Shown here: positions 43,298 through 51,491 of the stretch, in pieces | Layout of the letters: the number at the start of each line of letters is the position of its first letter | Numbering within the stretch: position 1 is the first letter of the stretch | NCBI RefSeq assembly: GCF_030812475.1 | Contig: NZ_JAUSSR010000001.1 | Coordinates: forward strand, 620,001 to 684,000 | DNA: 64,000 nucleotides | Direction of reading: 5' to 3' | Source of the DNA: Pseudomonas lini | GTDB lineage: Bacteria; Pseudomonadota; Gammaproteobacteria; Pseudomonadales; Pseudomonadaceae | The notes under the pieces: generated by a model | What the model saw: the letters and a program-made list of their open reading frames with translations, nothing else | Database searches by the model: none | Told to the model about the DNA's origin: nothing | Position numbers and translations under genes: made by a program

Positions 43298-45022
43298 GTG
43301 CCGAATACTGTTCGCGTTGTAGCTCGTCGTCCCCAAACTCGCTCGCCGTTGCCGGCCTTGTTACTGGGTCTGAGTATTTCACCGCTCTATGGCGCCGAGT
43401 CTTCCACGCCCGGGCAGGAAGTATTACGCCAACAACAACAGCAACAACGCGACCTGCAGCAAATGCAACTTGACCAACGCCGCCGACAACTGCAGCGCGG
43501 TAGTTTGGGTAGTGCGCCGACCGCGCCTGAGACATCCGAAACACAGGCTGTCGATGAGCAATGCTGGTCCATCAACGGGGTGCGCGTCGGTGGCGTCACG
43601 CTGATCAACCGCAAGACACTCGACCAGCGCATCACCCCGAAATTGTCGCCGTGCATGGGCGCGAACCAGATCAACCAGGTGCTGGCGGCCATCACCGCGC
43701 TCTATGTTCAGGCGGGTTACATCGCCAGTCGACCCTACCTCAGCACGGCGCCAGAAACCGGGAAGTCGCTGGATATCCTGGTGGATGAAGGCTACGTCGA
43801 GTCGATCGAACTGGCCGACCAGAGCCTGCCGGTTGCCCTTGGCGGAGCGTTTCCGGGGATGCTCGGCAAGGCGCTGAACCTGCGGGATCTGGAACAGGGT
43901 CTGGATCAATTGAACCGCCTGCGCTCGGTGGACCTGAGCGCCGACATCGCCCCCGGCAGCCAGCCTGGCGCCTCGCGGATCATCTTGCGCTCGCGCTCCC
44001 GGGATCAATCGCGCTGGGCGTTGAACCTGGGCCTGGACAATCTCGGCAGCGCCAGCACCGGGCGCGACCGTAATACGCTCAATCTTGCTCTGGACTCTCC
44101 ACTGCAAATCAATGATCTGTTCAATGTAAGTTTCGGCGACACCGTCAATCAGGGCGATCGCTACAGCCGCAGCGCCAGCCTGTATTACGCCATTCCCTAC
44201 GGCTATTGGACGTGGAGCGTCTTGGCCAGCCACGCCGAATACCGTGCACCGTTGAAACTGAGCTACCTGACGTTGCACAGCACCGGCACGACCGACCAGC
44301 TCAGCCTGCGCGCCGATCGAGTGTTATGGCGCGGCCAGGGCCATCAACTCAGCGCCAACCTGCAACTGGCCCACAAGGATGTCGACAGCTACCTGGGGAT
44401 CACGCACCTGGGCATTCAGAGCCCGACCCTGACCGTGGCCGAAGCCGGGCTGAATCTGTTCTGGCTCGACAGTGCGGTGTGGAACCTGGACGTCAATTAC
44501 GCCCAGGGCCTGCGGTGGTTGGGCGCGGACGATGATGCCGAGCGTTGGTTGAACCGTCAGCCTAAGGCGCAGTTTCGCAAGTACCGCGTCAGCCTCGGTC
44601 AGTGGCGCAATGGCCGCTTTGGCCAGCAGGCCTGGCAATGGCAAAGCCAGCTCAATGTGCAATACAGCCCTGACCCATTGCCGGCCATCGAGCAGTTGCT
44701 GGCCACCGACGATTCGGCGGTGCGCGGATTTCGCATCAACAGCGCGTCCGGTGCCAGCGGGGCTGTCTGGCGCAACACCTTGCGCCTGCCATTGCACACC
44801 GACTTGCCGGTGCAGATCACCCCGCGCCTGGGGCTGGACAGCGGTGTGGTCCAGGCCGATCGCGGCGCCCCCAGTCAACGCCTGAGCGGGGGTAGCGCCG
44901 GGGTCAACCTGAGCTGGAAAAGCCTGCAAGTCGACCTCGATTACCAACGCAGCTTCAGCCTGCCCAGCCATTTCAAGCACGAGCCACCGACCTGGCTGGT
45001 GCGCGTGGGATTGCAGATATGA
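43298..45022 (+). CDS. TpsB outer-membrane transporter (ShlB/FhaC family)
   Basis: A two-partner-secretion translocator of 574 residues. A signal sequence (ALLLGLSISPLYG) is followed by a Gln/Arg-rich helix (about 45-75), a POTRA domain beginning CWSINGVRVGGVTLI and the ShlB-type barrel ending with VRVGLQI. It exports the TpsA protein encoded next to it. The start is GTG at 43298 with AGGAAG 6 bases upstream; no ATG precedes the signal sequence. It is divergent from emrA. Confidence 0.92.
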   Translation: MPNTVRVVARRPQTRSPLPALLLGLSISPLYGAESSTPGQEVLRQQQQQQRDLQQMQLDQRRRQLQRGSLGSAPTAPETSETQAVDEQCWSINGVRVGGVTLINRKTLDQRITPKLSPCMGANQINQVLAAITALYVQAGYIASRPYLSTAPETGKSLDILVDEGYVESIELADQSLPVALGGAFPGMLGKALNLRDLEQGLDQLNRLRSVDLSADIAPGSQPGASRIILRSRSRDQSRWALNLGLDNLGSASTGRDRNTLNLALDSPLQINDLFNVSFGDTVNQGDRYSRSASLYYAIPYGYWTWSVLASHAEYRAPLKLSYLTLHSTGTTDQLSLRADRVLWRGQGHQLSANLQLAHKDVDSYLGITHLGIQSPTLTVAEAGLNLFWLDSAVWNLDVNYAQGLRWLGADDDAERWLNRQPKAQFRKYRVSLGQWRNGRFGQQAWQWQSQLNVQYSPDPLPAIEQLLATDDSAVRGFRINSASGASGAVWRNTLRLPLHTDLPVQITPRLGLDSGVVQADRGAPSQRLSGGSAGVNLSWKSLQVDLDYQRSFSLPSHFKHEPPTWLVRVGLQI

Positions 45023-45112
45023 ACCTAATAAAACTGCCGATGGTGCTGTGCGCGCCAGCCACGGCAGTCCTTCCAGCGCGCCGTGATATTGCACTTGAAT
45101 TGAGAGGTTTTT

Positions 45113-48100
45113 ATGTCAGCAAAACCCTTTGCGTTTCATCTCGCCCCCGGCGGCAAATTGCGCTGGGCGATTGCCAGCCTGTTTCTCATCGCGCCCGTGC
45201 CCAACGCCCTGGCGGCGGGGGTGGTGGTCGCGCCCGGGCCCGGCGGCACCGCGCAATTGCAAACCCGGGACGGCGTGCCCATCGTCAATATCGTTGCGCC
45301 CAACGGCTCCGGGCTGTCCCATAACCAGTTTCTCGACTACAACGTCGACCGCCAGGGCCTGGTGTTGAACAACGCCCTGCAAGCCGGGCAGTCGCAACTC
45401 GCCGGGCAATTGGCCGCCAACCCGCAATTCCAGGGGCAGGCGGCGAGCGTGATTCTCAACGAAGTGATCAGCCGCAACGCCTCGGCCATCAATGGCGCTC
45501 AGGAAATCTTCGGCCGTGGCGCCGATTACGTGCTGGCCAACCCCAATGGCATTTCGCTCAATGGCGCCGGTTTCATCAACACGCCAAACGCGCATTTCGC
45601 GGTCGGGCGTCCCGAGCTGAACGAAGGCAAGCTGCAAGCCCTGAGCACCCGCGATGCCACGGGTGAGCTGAGCATCCGGGGTGCGGGTCTCCAGAACAGC
45701 GAAGGCTCGATCAACCTGATCGCTCCGCGTATCGACAGCGAGGGCAGGCTTGGCGCTCGCGATGACCTGAACCTCACGGTCGGGCGCAACTCAGTGGATT
45801 ACGCCAGCGGGCAGGTGCGGTACGTCGACCCGAGCGGTCACAGCAGTGACGGCCGCATCGACGCCAGCCTGTTCGGCGCCATGCAGGCCGGGCGCATCAA
45901 TATCATCAGCACCGCTGAGGGCGCGGGTGTGCGAGTCGGCCCGGTGCAGGTGGCAGGTCGAGACGGGGTGCAGATTCGGTCCTCCGGCGACCTCGTCATC
46001 AGCGGCGGTCCCGGATCGGACAGCCTTGATGTGGTGCGCGCTGGCGTGCACAGCAGCCAGGGCGATGTCGGCTTGCACAGCGGCAAGGATTTGATTCTGG
46101 CGGCGGCCGATGTCAGTGGCCGTGACGTCAAGGTCGGTGCCGGCCGCAACCTGAGACTGACCACGGTCGAAAGCCGCAAGCTCCAGGAAAAACGCGACGA
46201 CTGGAAAAAAAAGACCCTTGGCATTACCTGGGAAACCTACGAGCAGACCCAGAGCGAGAGCGATTCGCGGCAGCACGGCAGCCAGATTATTGCCCGCCGT
46301 GACGTTGATCTGTCCTCGGGTGGCGATACCGAACTCAAAGGCGCCCGGGTCGAGGCGGCGAAAGACCTGCGGGTGCAGAGCGGCGGCGATCTGCACCTCA
46401 CCGCAGCCATCGAAACCCCAACGAAATCCGAGCAGGGCAAACACCGCAAACACCTGTGGAAAGAAAGCTGGGATAACCGCACTGAAGAGCAACGTAGCGT
46501 CACCACCCAGTTGAAGGGCGACACCGTCGCATTGACCACGGCCGGATTGCTGCGCACTGAAGGCGCACAAGTGACCGCCGAGCAGGATATCCACATCGCC
46601 GCCAAACAGGTGGAAATCACTGGCGTCCCCAGCATCGGACTCATACGTAAAAAGAATTATTCCGGCGATCTGGTGGGCGGCGGGTTCTTTGGCAAGACAG
46701 GCGATACGGATCAAGGCAACACCCGGCACCAGGGCAGCGCGATCAATGCCGCCGGCAAATTGATCGTCAAGGCCGACGACGTTCGCGTCAGCGGTAGCCA
46801 GGTGCGCGGCGGCACAGAGGCCAGCGTGATCAGCGACAAGGGTTCGCTGATCATCGATGGCGTGCAGGACGAGTCCCATCTCAACAATCACAACAAGGAC
46901 AGCAAATTCTTCGGCATCAGCAAAAATGAAACTCGCGAAAATACCCGGGACAACACCACGGTGCGCAGCGAGTTGACGTCGGACACCAACCTCACCCTCA
47001 AGAGCGCCAGGGACATCGAAGTCGCGGGATCAACGGTCAAGGCGGGCGGTACGCTCACTGCAGATGCGGCGGGCGATCTGAATGTGCATTCGGCGCAGGA
47101 CACCGTCGACAGCAGCAATACCACGGCCAGCCGCGGCGTGGATGCCTACGCCAGGGAGAACGCGCCGGCTGCCGGCCAGTACAGTGCAGGTGTGCGTTAT
47201 GAAGACAAGACGCAAACACTCACCGACAGCGAAGTGCGCCAGCAAGGCTCCAGCCTCGCCGGGTCTGACGTGCAATTGACGGCAGGTGGCGACCTGACGC
47301 TCAAGGGAGCCGAGGTCACGGCCACCGCGGGCGATACGTCCCTGACGGGCAAAACCGTGGCACTGCTGGCCGAACAGGACAGTCAACACACCTCGACGGA
47401 CCGGCGCAGCACCAGCGGCGGTTTCAACTACACCGGCGGCCTTGATCGGATAGGCAGTGGCCTGGACTTCGCGAATTCGACGTCCCGGGACACCCGCGAC
47501 ACCACCACTGCCCAAACCAGCAAGGTCCAGAGCAGCGGCAGCCTGAACATCACTGCCGAAAAACTGATCACTGAAGGAGCGCAAGTCAGTGCTGGCAAAG
47601 GCCTGGTGGTCGACGCCGGGGAAATCGACAACCGGGTGGCGCAGGATACGGACAGCAGTACACACAAGGAAAGCAGCTGGCAGGCAGGCGTAGGCATCGA
47701 TCTCGCGTACAAGGACATCGCCCGTCCCATCGCCGATGCCGTCAAAAGCGCCATCGACGCAAAAGTCCCGGACGTGGGCGCATTGGGCAAGCTCGGTCAG
47801 CCTGATATCGGGGTCAGCGTCGCCATCGGTCATCAAAATGCCGACCGCCAGGTGCGCATCGGCAGCGATGTGGTCAGCGAGTTCAAGGGCGGCACGGTAG
47901 ACGTCAAGGTTGCTGGCACTTTGCAGGACCAGGGCACCCGGTACGAAGCCAGCGCCGGGAAGGTCAATATCAGCGCCGACCGGTTGATCGCCAACGCCGC
48001 CAGCATCACCCAAGGCAGCATCGATCAGGCGCTGGACGCCAAGGTTGACGTGCGGGTCTACACCAAGACCGGCCAGGATGTGAACGTTGCGGGCAGCGGT

Positions 48101-49618
48101 GAGGGTGGCAGCCGTCAGACACAGAAAAACACGTCCACCGCGGTGGTCGGCAGTTACACCGGCAGCCAGGGGGTGAACATCAACCTGGGGGGCGACGGGC
48201 AGTTCGAGGGCAGCCGGTTCGATGGCGGGGAGGGGGGCGTGACGATCAAGGCCGATGGCGAACTGGCGCTGAATCAGGCCAACGACCGTCAGGACAGCGA
48301 TACGTCCAGCCTGCGCGGCAAAGCCGCGCTGACAGTTGGCACAATGCCGGGCACAAACGGTACCAATATCGATCTCGGCGCCGGTTTGCAGCTCGATCAT
48401 AAAGGCAGTCAGGTCCGGGACAGCCAGGCCCGTGTCGCCGATATCCAGGGTCAAGGTCCGGTAGAACTGAGCAGCGGTGGCGATCTGCTGTTGCAAGGGA
48501 CCAGGATCGACACACCGAGCGCGATAGACCTCAAGGCCGGCGGCAAACTCGGTCTGCAAGCGGCCAGCGACACCCACCTGGTCAAGGGCAGCAATCTGGG
48601 CGGCGGCCTGGATCTGGGCGGCAGCAAAACCGGCACGGAGAACAGCGTCGCCAAGACCGGCACCCTCGGCATCAATTTCAATGCCGGTCGGGTTGATGAG
48701 TCGGCGCAGACCTTGACGGGCGTCCAGCTCAAGAGCCAGGACAGGATCGGTCTCAGCGGCGATTCCATCTACCTGCAAGGCACCCGGGCGGACGCGCCGC
48801 ATGTGCGTCTCGACGCACGGACGGGCGGGATCCAGGCGCAATCCGGCCAATCCACGCAGAACCGCAACAACAGGAGTCTTGAACTCAAGGCCGGGGGCAA
48901 CCTTGGCAGCAGCACCCCCACTGCCACCGAAGGCGTCGCGTCCAATGACTATGGGTTGAATGCCGGCGCCAAGCTCGGGGTGGATCAGCTCAACAGTACG
49001 ACTGAGCAGAACAGCCGGATCACCGCGGACAGTGTCGAGCTCAACAGCGCAGGCGATGTGCAATTGGCGGGGGCGCGGATCGATGCCGGGAAGGTCAGTG
49101 GCACGGTCACAGGCAATCTGAGCGTCGAAAGCCGTCAAGACCACCAGACCACGACCAAGACTGATCTTGACCTGGGGCTGACCGGCAAAAAAGCAGCGCC
49201 GGTCGAGCAGGACAAGCTGGCGCAAAACAGCGGATTCAAAGCGCTCGATTACAAGCCGACCCTCAAGTTCGATGGCACCTATGCGTACAAGGACAGCGTG
49301 GGCCAGGCTTCCGGAATCAGCGGTACACAGGGGGTGAATCTCAGGGTTGGCGGCACGACGCAATTAACGGGAGCACGGATTGCATCAGCAGAAGGCCGCG
49401 TCGGTTTGGGTGGCTCGGGGGTCAGTACAACGACCTTGAGCAACCTGGATTACAGCGTCAAGGGCGGATTGGATCTGCCGCAAAAACCGGGGATCGAGGG
49501 CAGCAAACCCGAGATCTCGATTGCCGATGAGCTCGGTATCAAATTCGGCCCCGGGAACCTTGGTGGTCGTTTCGACAGGCAAACGTTGCAATCGGGGATT
49601 GACGAGAACAAGGGTTAA
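45113..49618 (+). CDS. TpsA filamentous-haemagglutinin-like exoprotein
   Basis: A secreted beta-helix protein of 1501 residues. A long signal peptide (to about PNALA) precedes the TPS secretion domain, with DYNVDRQGLVLNNAL, VILNEVISRNASAINGAQEI and the signature NPNGISLNGAGFINT. The rest is made of haemagglutinin-type repeats rich in Gly, Ser, Asp and Thr (LTAGGDLTLKGAEV, SGGDLLLQGTRI and many similar). The C-terminus ends SGIDENKG, with no VENN motif, no toxin domain and no immunity gene after it, so it looks like an adhesin or biofilm protein, not a CdiA contact-inhibition toxin. GAGAGG precedes the ATG. It lies 90 bp after tpsB. Confidence 0.9.
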   Translation: MSAKPFAFHLAPGGKLRWAIASLFLIAPVPNALAAGVVVAPGPGGTAQLQTRDGVPIVNIVAPNGSGLSHNQFLDYNVDRQGLVLNNALQAGQSQLAGQLAANPQFQGQAASVILNEVISRNASAINGAQEIFGRGADYVLANPNGISLNGAGFINTPNAHFAVGRPELNEGKLQALSTRDATGELSIRGAGLQNSEGSINLIAPRIDSEGRLGARDDLNLTVGRNSVDYASGQVRYVDPSGHSSDGRIDASLFGAMQAGRINIISTAEGAGVRVGPVQVAGRDGVQIRSSGDLVISGGPGSDSLDVVRAGVHSSQGDVGLHSGKDLILAAADVSGRDVKVGAGRNLRLTTVESRKLQEKRDDWKKKTLGITWETYEQTQSESDSRQHGSQIIARRDVDLSSGGDTELKGARVEAAKDLRVQSGGDLHLTAAIETPTKSEQGKHRKHLWKESWDNRTEEQRSVTTQLKGDTVALTTAGLLRTEGAQVTAEQDIHIAAKQVEITGVPSIGLIRKKNYSGDLVGGGFFGKTGDTDQGNTRHQGSAINAAGKLIVKADDVRVSGSQVRGGTEASVISDKGSLIIDGVQDESHLNNHNKDSKFFGISKNETRENTRDNTTVRSELTSDTNLTLKSARDIEVAGSTVKAGGTLTADAAGDLNVHSAQDTVDSSNTTASRGVDAYARENAPAAGQYSAGVRYEDKTQTLTDSEVRQQGSSLAGSDVQLTAGGDLTLKGAEVTATAGDTSLTGKTVALLAEQDSQHTSTDRRSTSGGFNYTGGLDRIGSGLDFANSTSRDTRDTTTAQTSKVQSSGSLNITAEKLITEGAQVSAGKGLVVDAGEIDNRVAQDTDSSTHKESSWQAGVGIDLAYKDIARPIADAVKSAIDAKVPDVGALGKLGQPDIGVSVAIGHQNADRQVRIGSDVVSEFKGGTVDVKVAGTLQDQGTRYEASAGKVNISADRLIANAASITQGSIDQALDAKVDVRVYTKTGQDVNVAGSGEGGSRQTQKNTSTAVVGSYTGSQGVNINLGGDGQFEGSRFDGGEGGVTIKADGELALNQANDRQDSDTSSLRGKAALTVGTMPGTNGTNIDLGAGLQLDHKGSQVRDSQARVADIQGQGPVELSSGGDLLLQGTRIDTPSAIDLKAGGKLGLQAASDTHLVKGSNLGGGLDLGGSKTGTENSVAKTGTLGINFNAGRVDESAQTLTGVQLKSQDRIGLSGDSIYLQGTRADAPHVRLDARTGGIQAQSGQSTQNRNNRSLELKAGGNLGSSTPTATEGVASNDYGLNAGAKLGVDQLNSTTEQNSRITADSVELNSAGDVQLAGARIDAGKVSGTVTGNLSVESRQDHQTTTKTDLDLGLTGKKAAPVEQDKLAQNSGFKALDYKPTLKFDGTYAYKDSVGQASGISGTQGVNLRVGGTTQLTGARIASAEGRVGLGGSGVSTTTLSNLDYSVKGGLDLPQKPGIEGSKPEISIADELGIKFGPGNLGGRFDRQTLQSGIDENKG

Positions 49619-49822
49619 GTAAGCTCCGCGCAACCATGGACGGGGTCTGGATGAGCTTTGGTTTTCATTCGGACCCTGTTCTGGTGGTGTCTACCTGTAA
49701 GAATGATCCAATGGATTGTCCCTGGGGCGGGCAGACGAGCCGCAACCGGGCTGCCCGTCGTTTTTTTGCGGATAACCGGAATTGGCCTGACAGGCGCCTG
49801 TCCGGAATCCATTGCTTCCAGT

Positions 49823-49842
49823 TAATAGGAAGCATTACTATT
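49823..49842 (+). promoter_or_regulatory. Fur-box-like site before fecI
   Basis: TAATAGGAAGCATTACTATT closely resembles the Fur-like site before fpvA (TAATAGGAATGATTATTA). It lies 27 bp upstream of the chosen fecI start. Iron repression of fecI through Fur is the known arrangement for fecIRA systems. Confidence 0.55.
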
Positions 49843-49869
49843 CACGCCCCGTCTCCACAGCACGCCGCA

Positions 49870-50370
49870 ATGACCCCCAAGCTGCCCCGCAGACACGGCT
49901 TTTTCGAGCATTACGAAGAGTTGGTTGGCACCTGGACCCGTCGCCTGAGAAATCGTCAGCAGGCCGAGGATCTGGCCCACGACACCTTCGTGCGGGTGCT
50001 TGAGTCCGATTCGGCAGCGGTGGAGCAGCATCGGGCGTACTTGCACCAGACCGCGCGCAATATCGCAGTGGATGGTTACCGGCGGGAGGATCGGCGGGGC
50101 GCCATGGCGTCGGAGGCGATCGATCACAGTGTGTCGTCGTCCGGCGACCCGGAGCATTTCATGCATGCGATCCAGTTGGCTGATTCCATCGAGCGGGCGC
50201 TCGGCGAACTTCCGGTCAACTGCCGCAAGGTGTTCGTGTGGCAGAAGATCGAAGGCCTGACCCAGGCCGAAATCGCCGAACGCCTTGGGCTGTCCAAGAA
50301 CATGGTGGAAAAGTATATGATCCGCACCCTGCGGCATTTGCGCGACCGTCTGGACGGGTTGCAACGATGA
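49870..50370 (+). CDS. fecI: FecI-type ECF sigma factor
   Basis: A sigma factor of 166 residues. Region 2 reads QQAEDLAHDTFVRVLE and AYLHQTARNIAVDGYRR; region 4 reads LPVNCRKVFVWQKIEGLTQAEIAERLGLS followed by VEKYMIRTLRHLRDRL. It is followed by a fecR gene and a FecA-like receiver, so it belongs to a cell-surface signalling system. ATG at 49870 matches the family start. The frame is open back to 49636, but that part has no family sequence. No strong ribosome binding site is visible before the chosen start. Confidence 0.88.
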   Translation: MTPKLPRRHGFFEHYEELVGTWTRRLRNRQQAEDLAHDTFVRVLESDSAAVEQHRAYLHQTARNIAVDGYRREDRRGAMASEAIDHSVSSSGDPEHFMHAIQLADSIERALGELPVNCRKVFVWQKIEGLTQAEIAERLGLSKNMVEKYMIRTLRHLRDRLDGLQR

Positions 50371-50410
50371 TCGGCCGCGCCTTCTCATCCCCGGCCAAAC
50401 AGGACCTTGC

Positions 50411-51394
50411 ATGATGGATACTCGTGATTGCGCATGCGGGCAGTCAACGGTTCGCGACGAGGCGGCGCAGTGGTTTGTGCGCTTGCAGGAACCGGCCGTG
50501 GACGTCGAAGAACGCCGACGCTTCGAGCGCTGGCTGAACGAACATCCCCAGCATCACGACGAATATCAATTGCTTGAGGGGCTGTGGACGGCGGCTGACT
50601 TGCTGCCTGCGGCGCGCCTGCAGGCATTGTGCGAGAGCCCGCCGACCCGCGGCAAACGGCGCCCGCTGCTGCGTTATGCGGTGGCCGCCAGTGTGTTGGC
50701 CGTAACGGTCGGGTTGGGCGTGTTCAGCCAGTTGAATCAGCCGGCGAGTTACACCGCCGAGTTTTCCACCGCCTTGGGCGAGCGACAGCAGGTGGCGTTG
50801 CCGGACGGCTCGGTGATCGACCTGAACAGCCGTAGTCACGTTCAGGTGCGCTACGAACATGACCGGCGCCGCATCGAGTTGACCCAGGGCGAAGCGATGT
50901 TCAGCGTCGAACACGATACACGCCGGCCGTTCGTGGTCGAGGCGGGCAATGGCAAGGTCACGGTCACCGGCACCCGTTTCGATGTGCGTCGTGGCGCCTC
51001 TGAAACCCGGGTCGTGGTGGAGCAGGGCACGGTCAAGGTCCAGGGGCGGGACGCTGCCGACAACGATTTCATCAATCTCTCCGCCGGCCTGGGTACGCGG
51101 GTCGACACCCAGGGCAAAGTCGCCGCCGCCTACGCAGTTAACCCTGCGGAACTGACCGCCTGGCGCAGCGGCAAACTGGTGTTCAACAACGCCAGCCTGC
51201 GCGACGTCGCCGAGGAAGTGTCGCGCTACCGGGAGAAACCGCTGACCGTGAGCAGCGACAAAGTCGGCAATTTGCGCCTGACCAGCGTGTTCAAATCCGA
51301 CAACACCGACGCGCTGCTCAAGGCGCTGCCAAACATTCTGCCGGTGGCCGTGCGGACCCTCGATGATGGCAGTCAGCAAATAATTTCAAAATAG
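50411..51394 (+). CDS. fecR: FecR-type anti-sigma factor/regulator
   Basis: An inner-membrane protein of 327 residues. The cytoplasmic N-terminal anti-sigma domain has EAAQWFVRLQ and FERWLNEHPQHHDEY. A single membrane segment (YAVAASVLAVTVGLGVFS) is followed by the periplasmic FecR domain (TALGERQQVALPDGSVIDLN) and a secretin-like C-terminal part that contacts the receptor. It passes the ferric-citrate signal from FecA to FecI. It starts 40 bp after fecI; a second ATG is adjacent to the first. Confidence 0.92.
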   Translation: MMDTRDCACGQSTVRDEAAQWFVRLQEPAVDVEERRRFERWLNEHPQHHDEYQLLEGLWTAADLLPAARLQALCESPPTRGKRRPLLRYAVAASVLAVTVGLGVFSQLNQPASYTAEFSTALGERQQVALPDGSVIDLNSRSHVQVRYEHDRRRIELTQGEAMFSVEHDTRRPFVVEAGNGKVTVTGTRFDVRRGASETRVVVEQGTVKVQGRDAADNDFINLSAGLGTRVDTQGKVAAAYAVNPAELTAWRSGKLVFNNASLRDVAEEVSRYREKPLTVSSDKVGNLRLTSVFKSDNTDALLKALPNILPVAVRTLDDGSQQIISK

Positions 51395-51491
51395 ATTCAG
51401 GTTTTTTTCGAGTTCATCGTCTTCTAGTCCAACTGCAACTGGTTTGCATTAACAAACGCACACTCTTGCGATCCACAGGACTAGGTTCGAC

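Noticed and set aside
43216..43473. 85-codon frame upstream of tpsB
   Set aside because: It overlaps the tpsB start in another frame, has no good ribosome binding site and no family resemblance.
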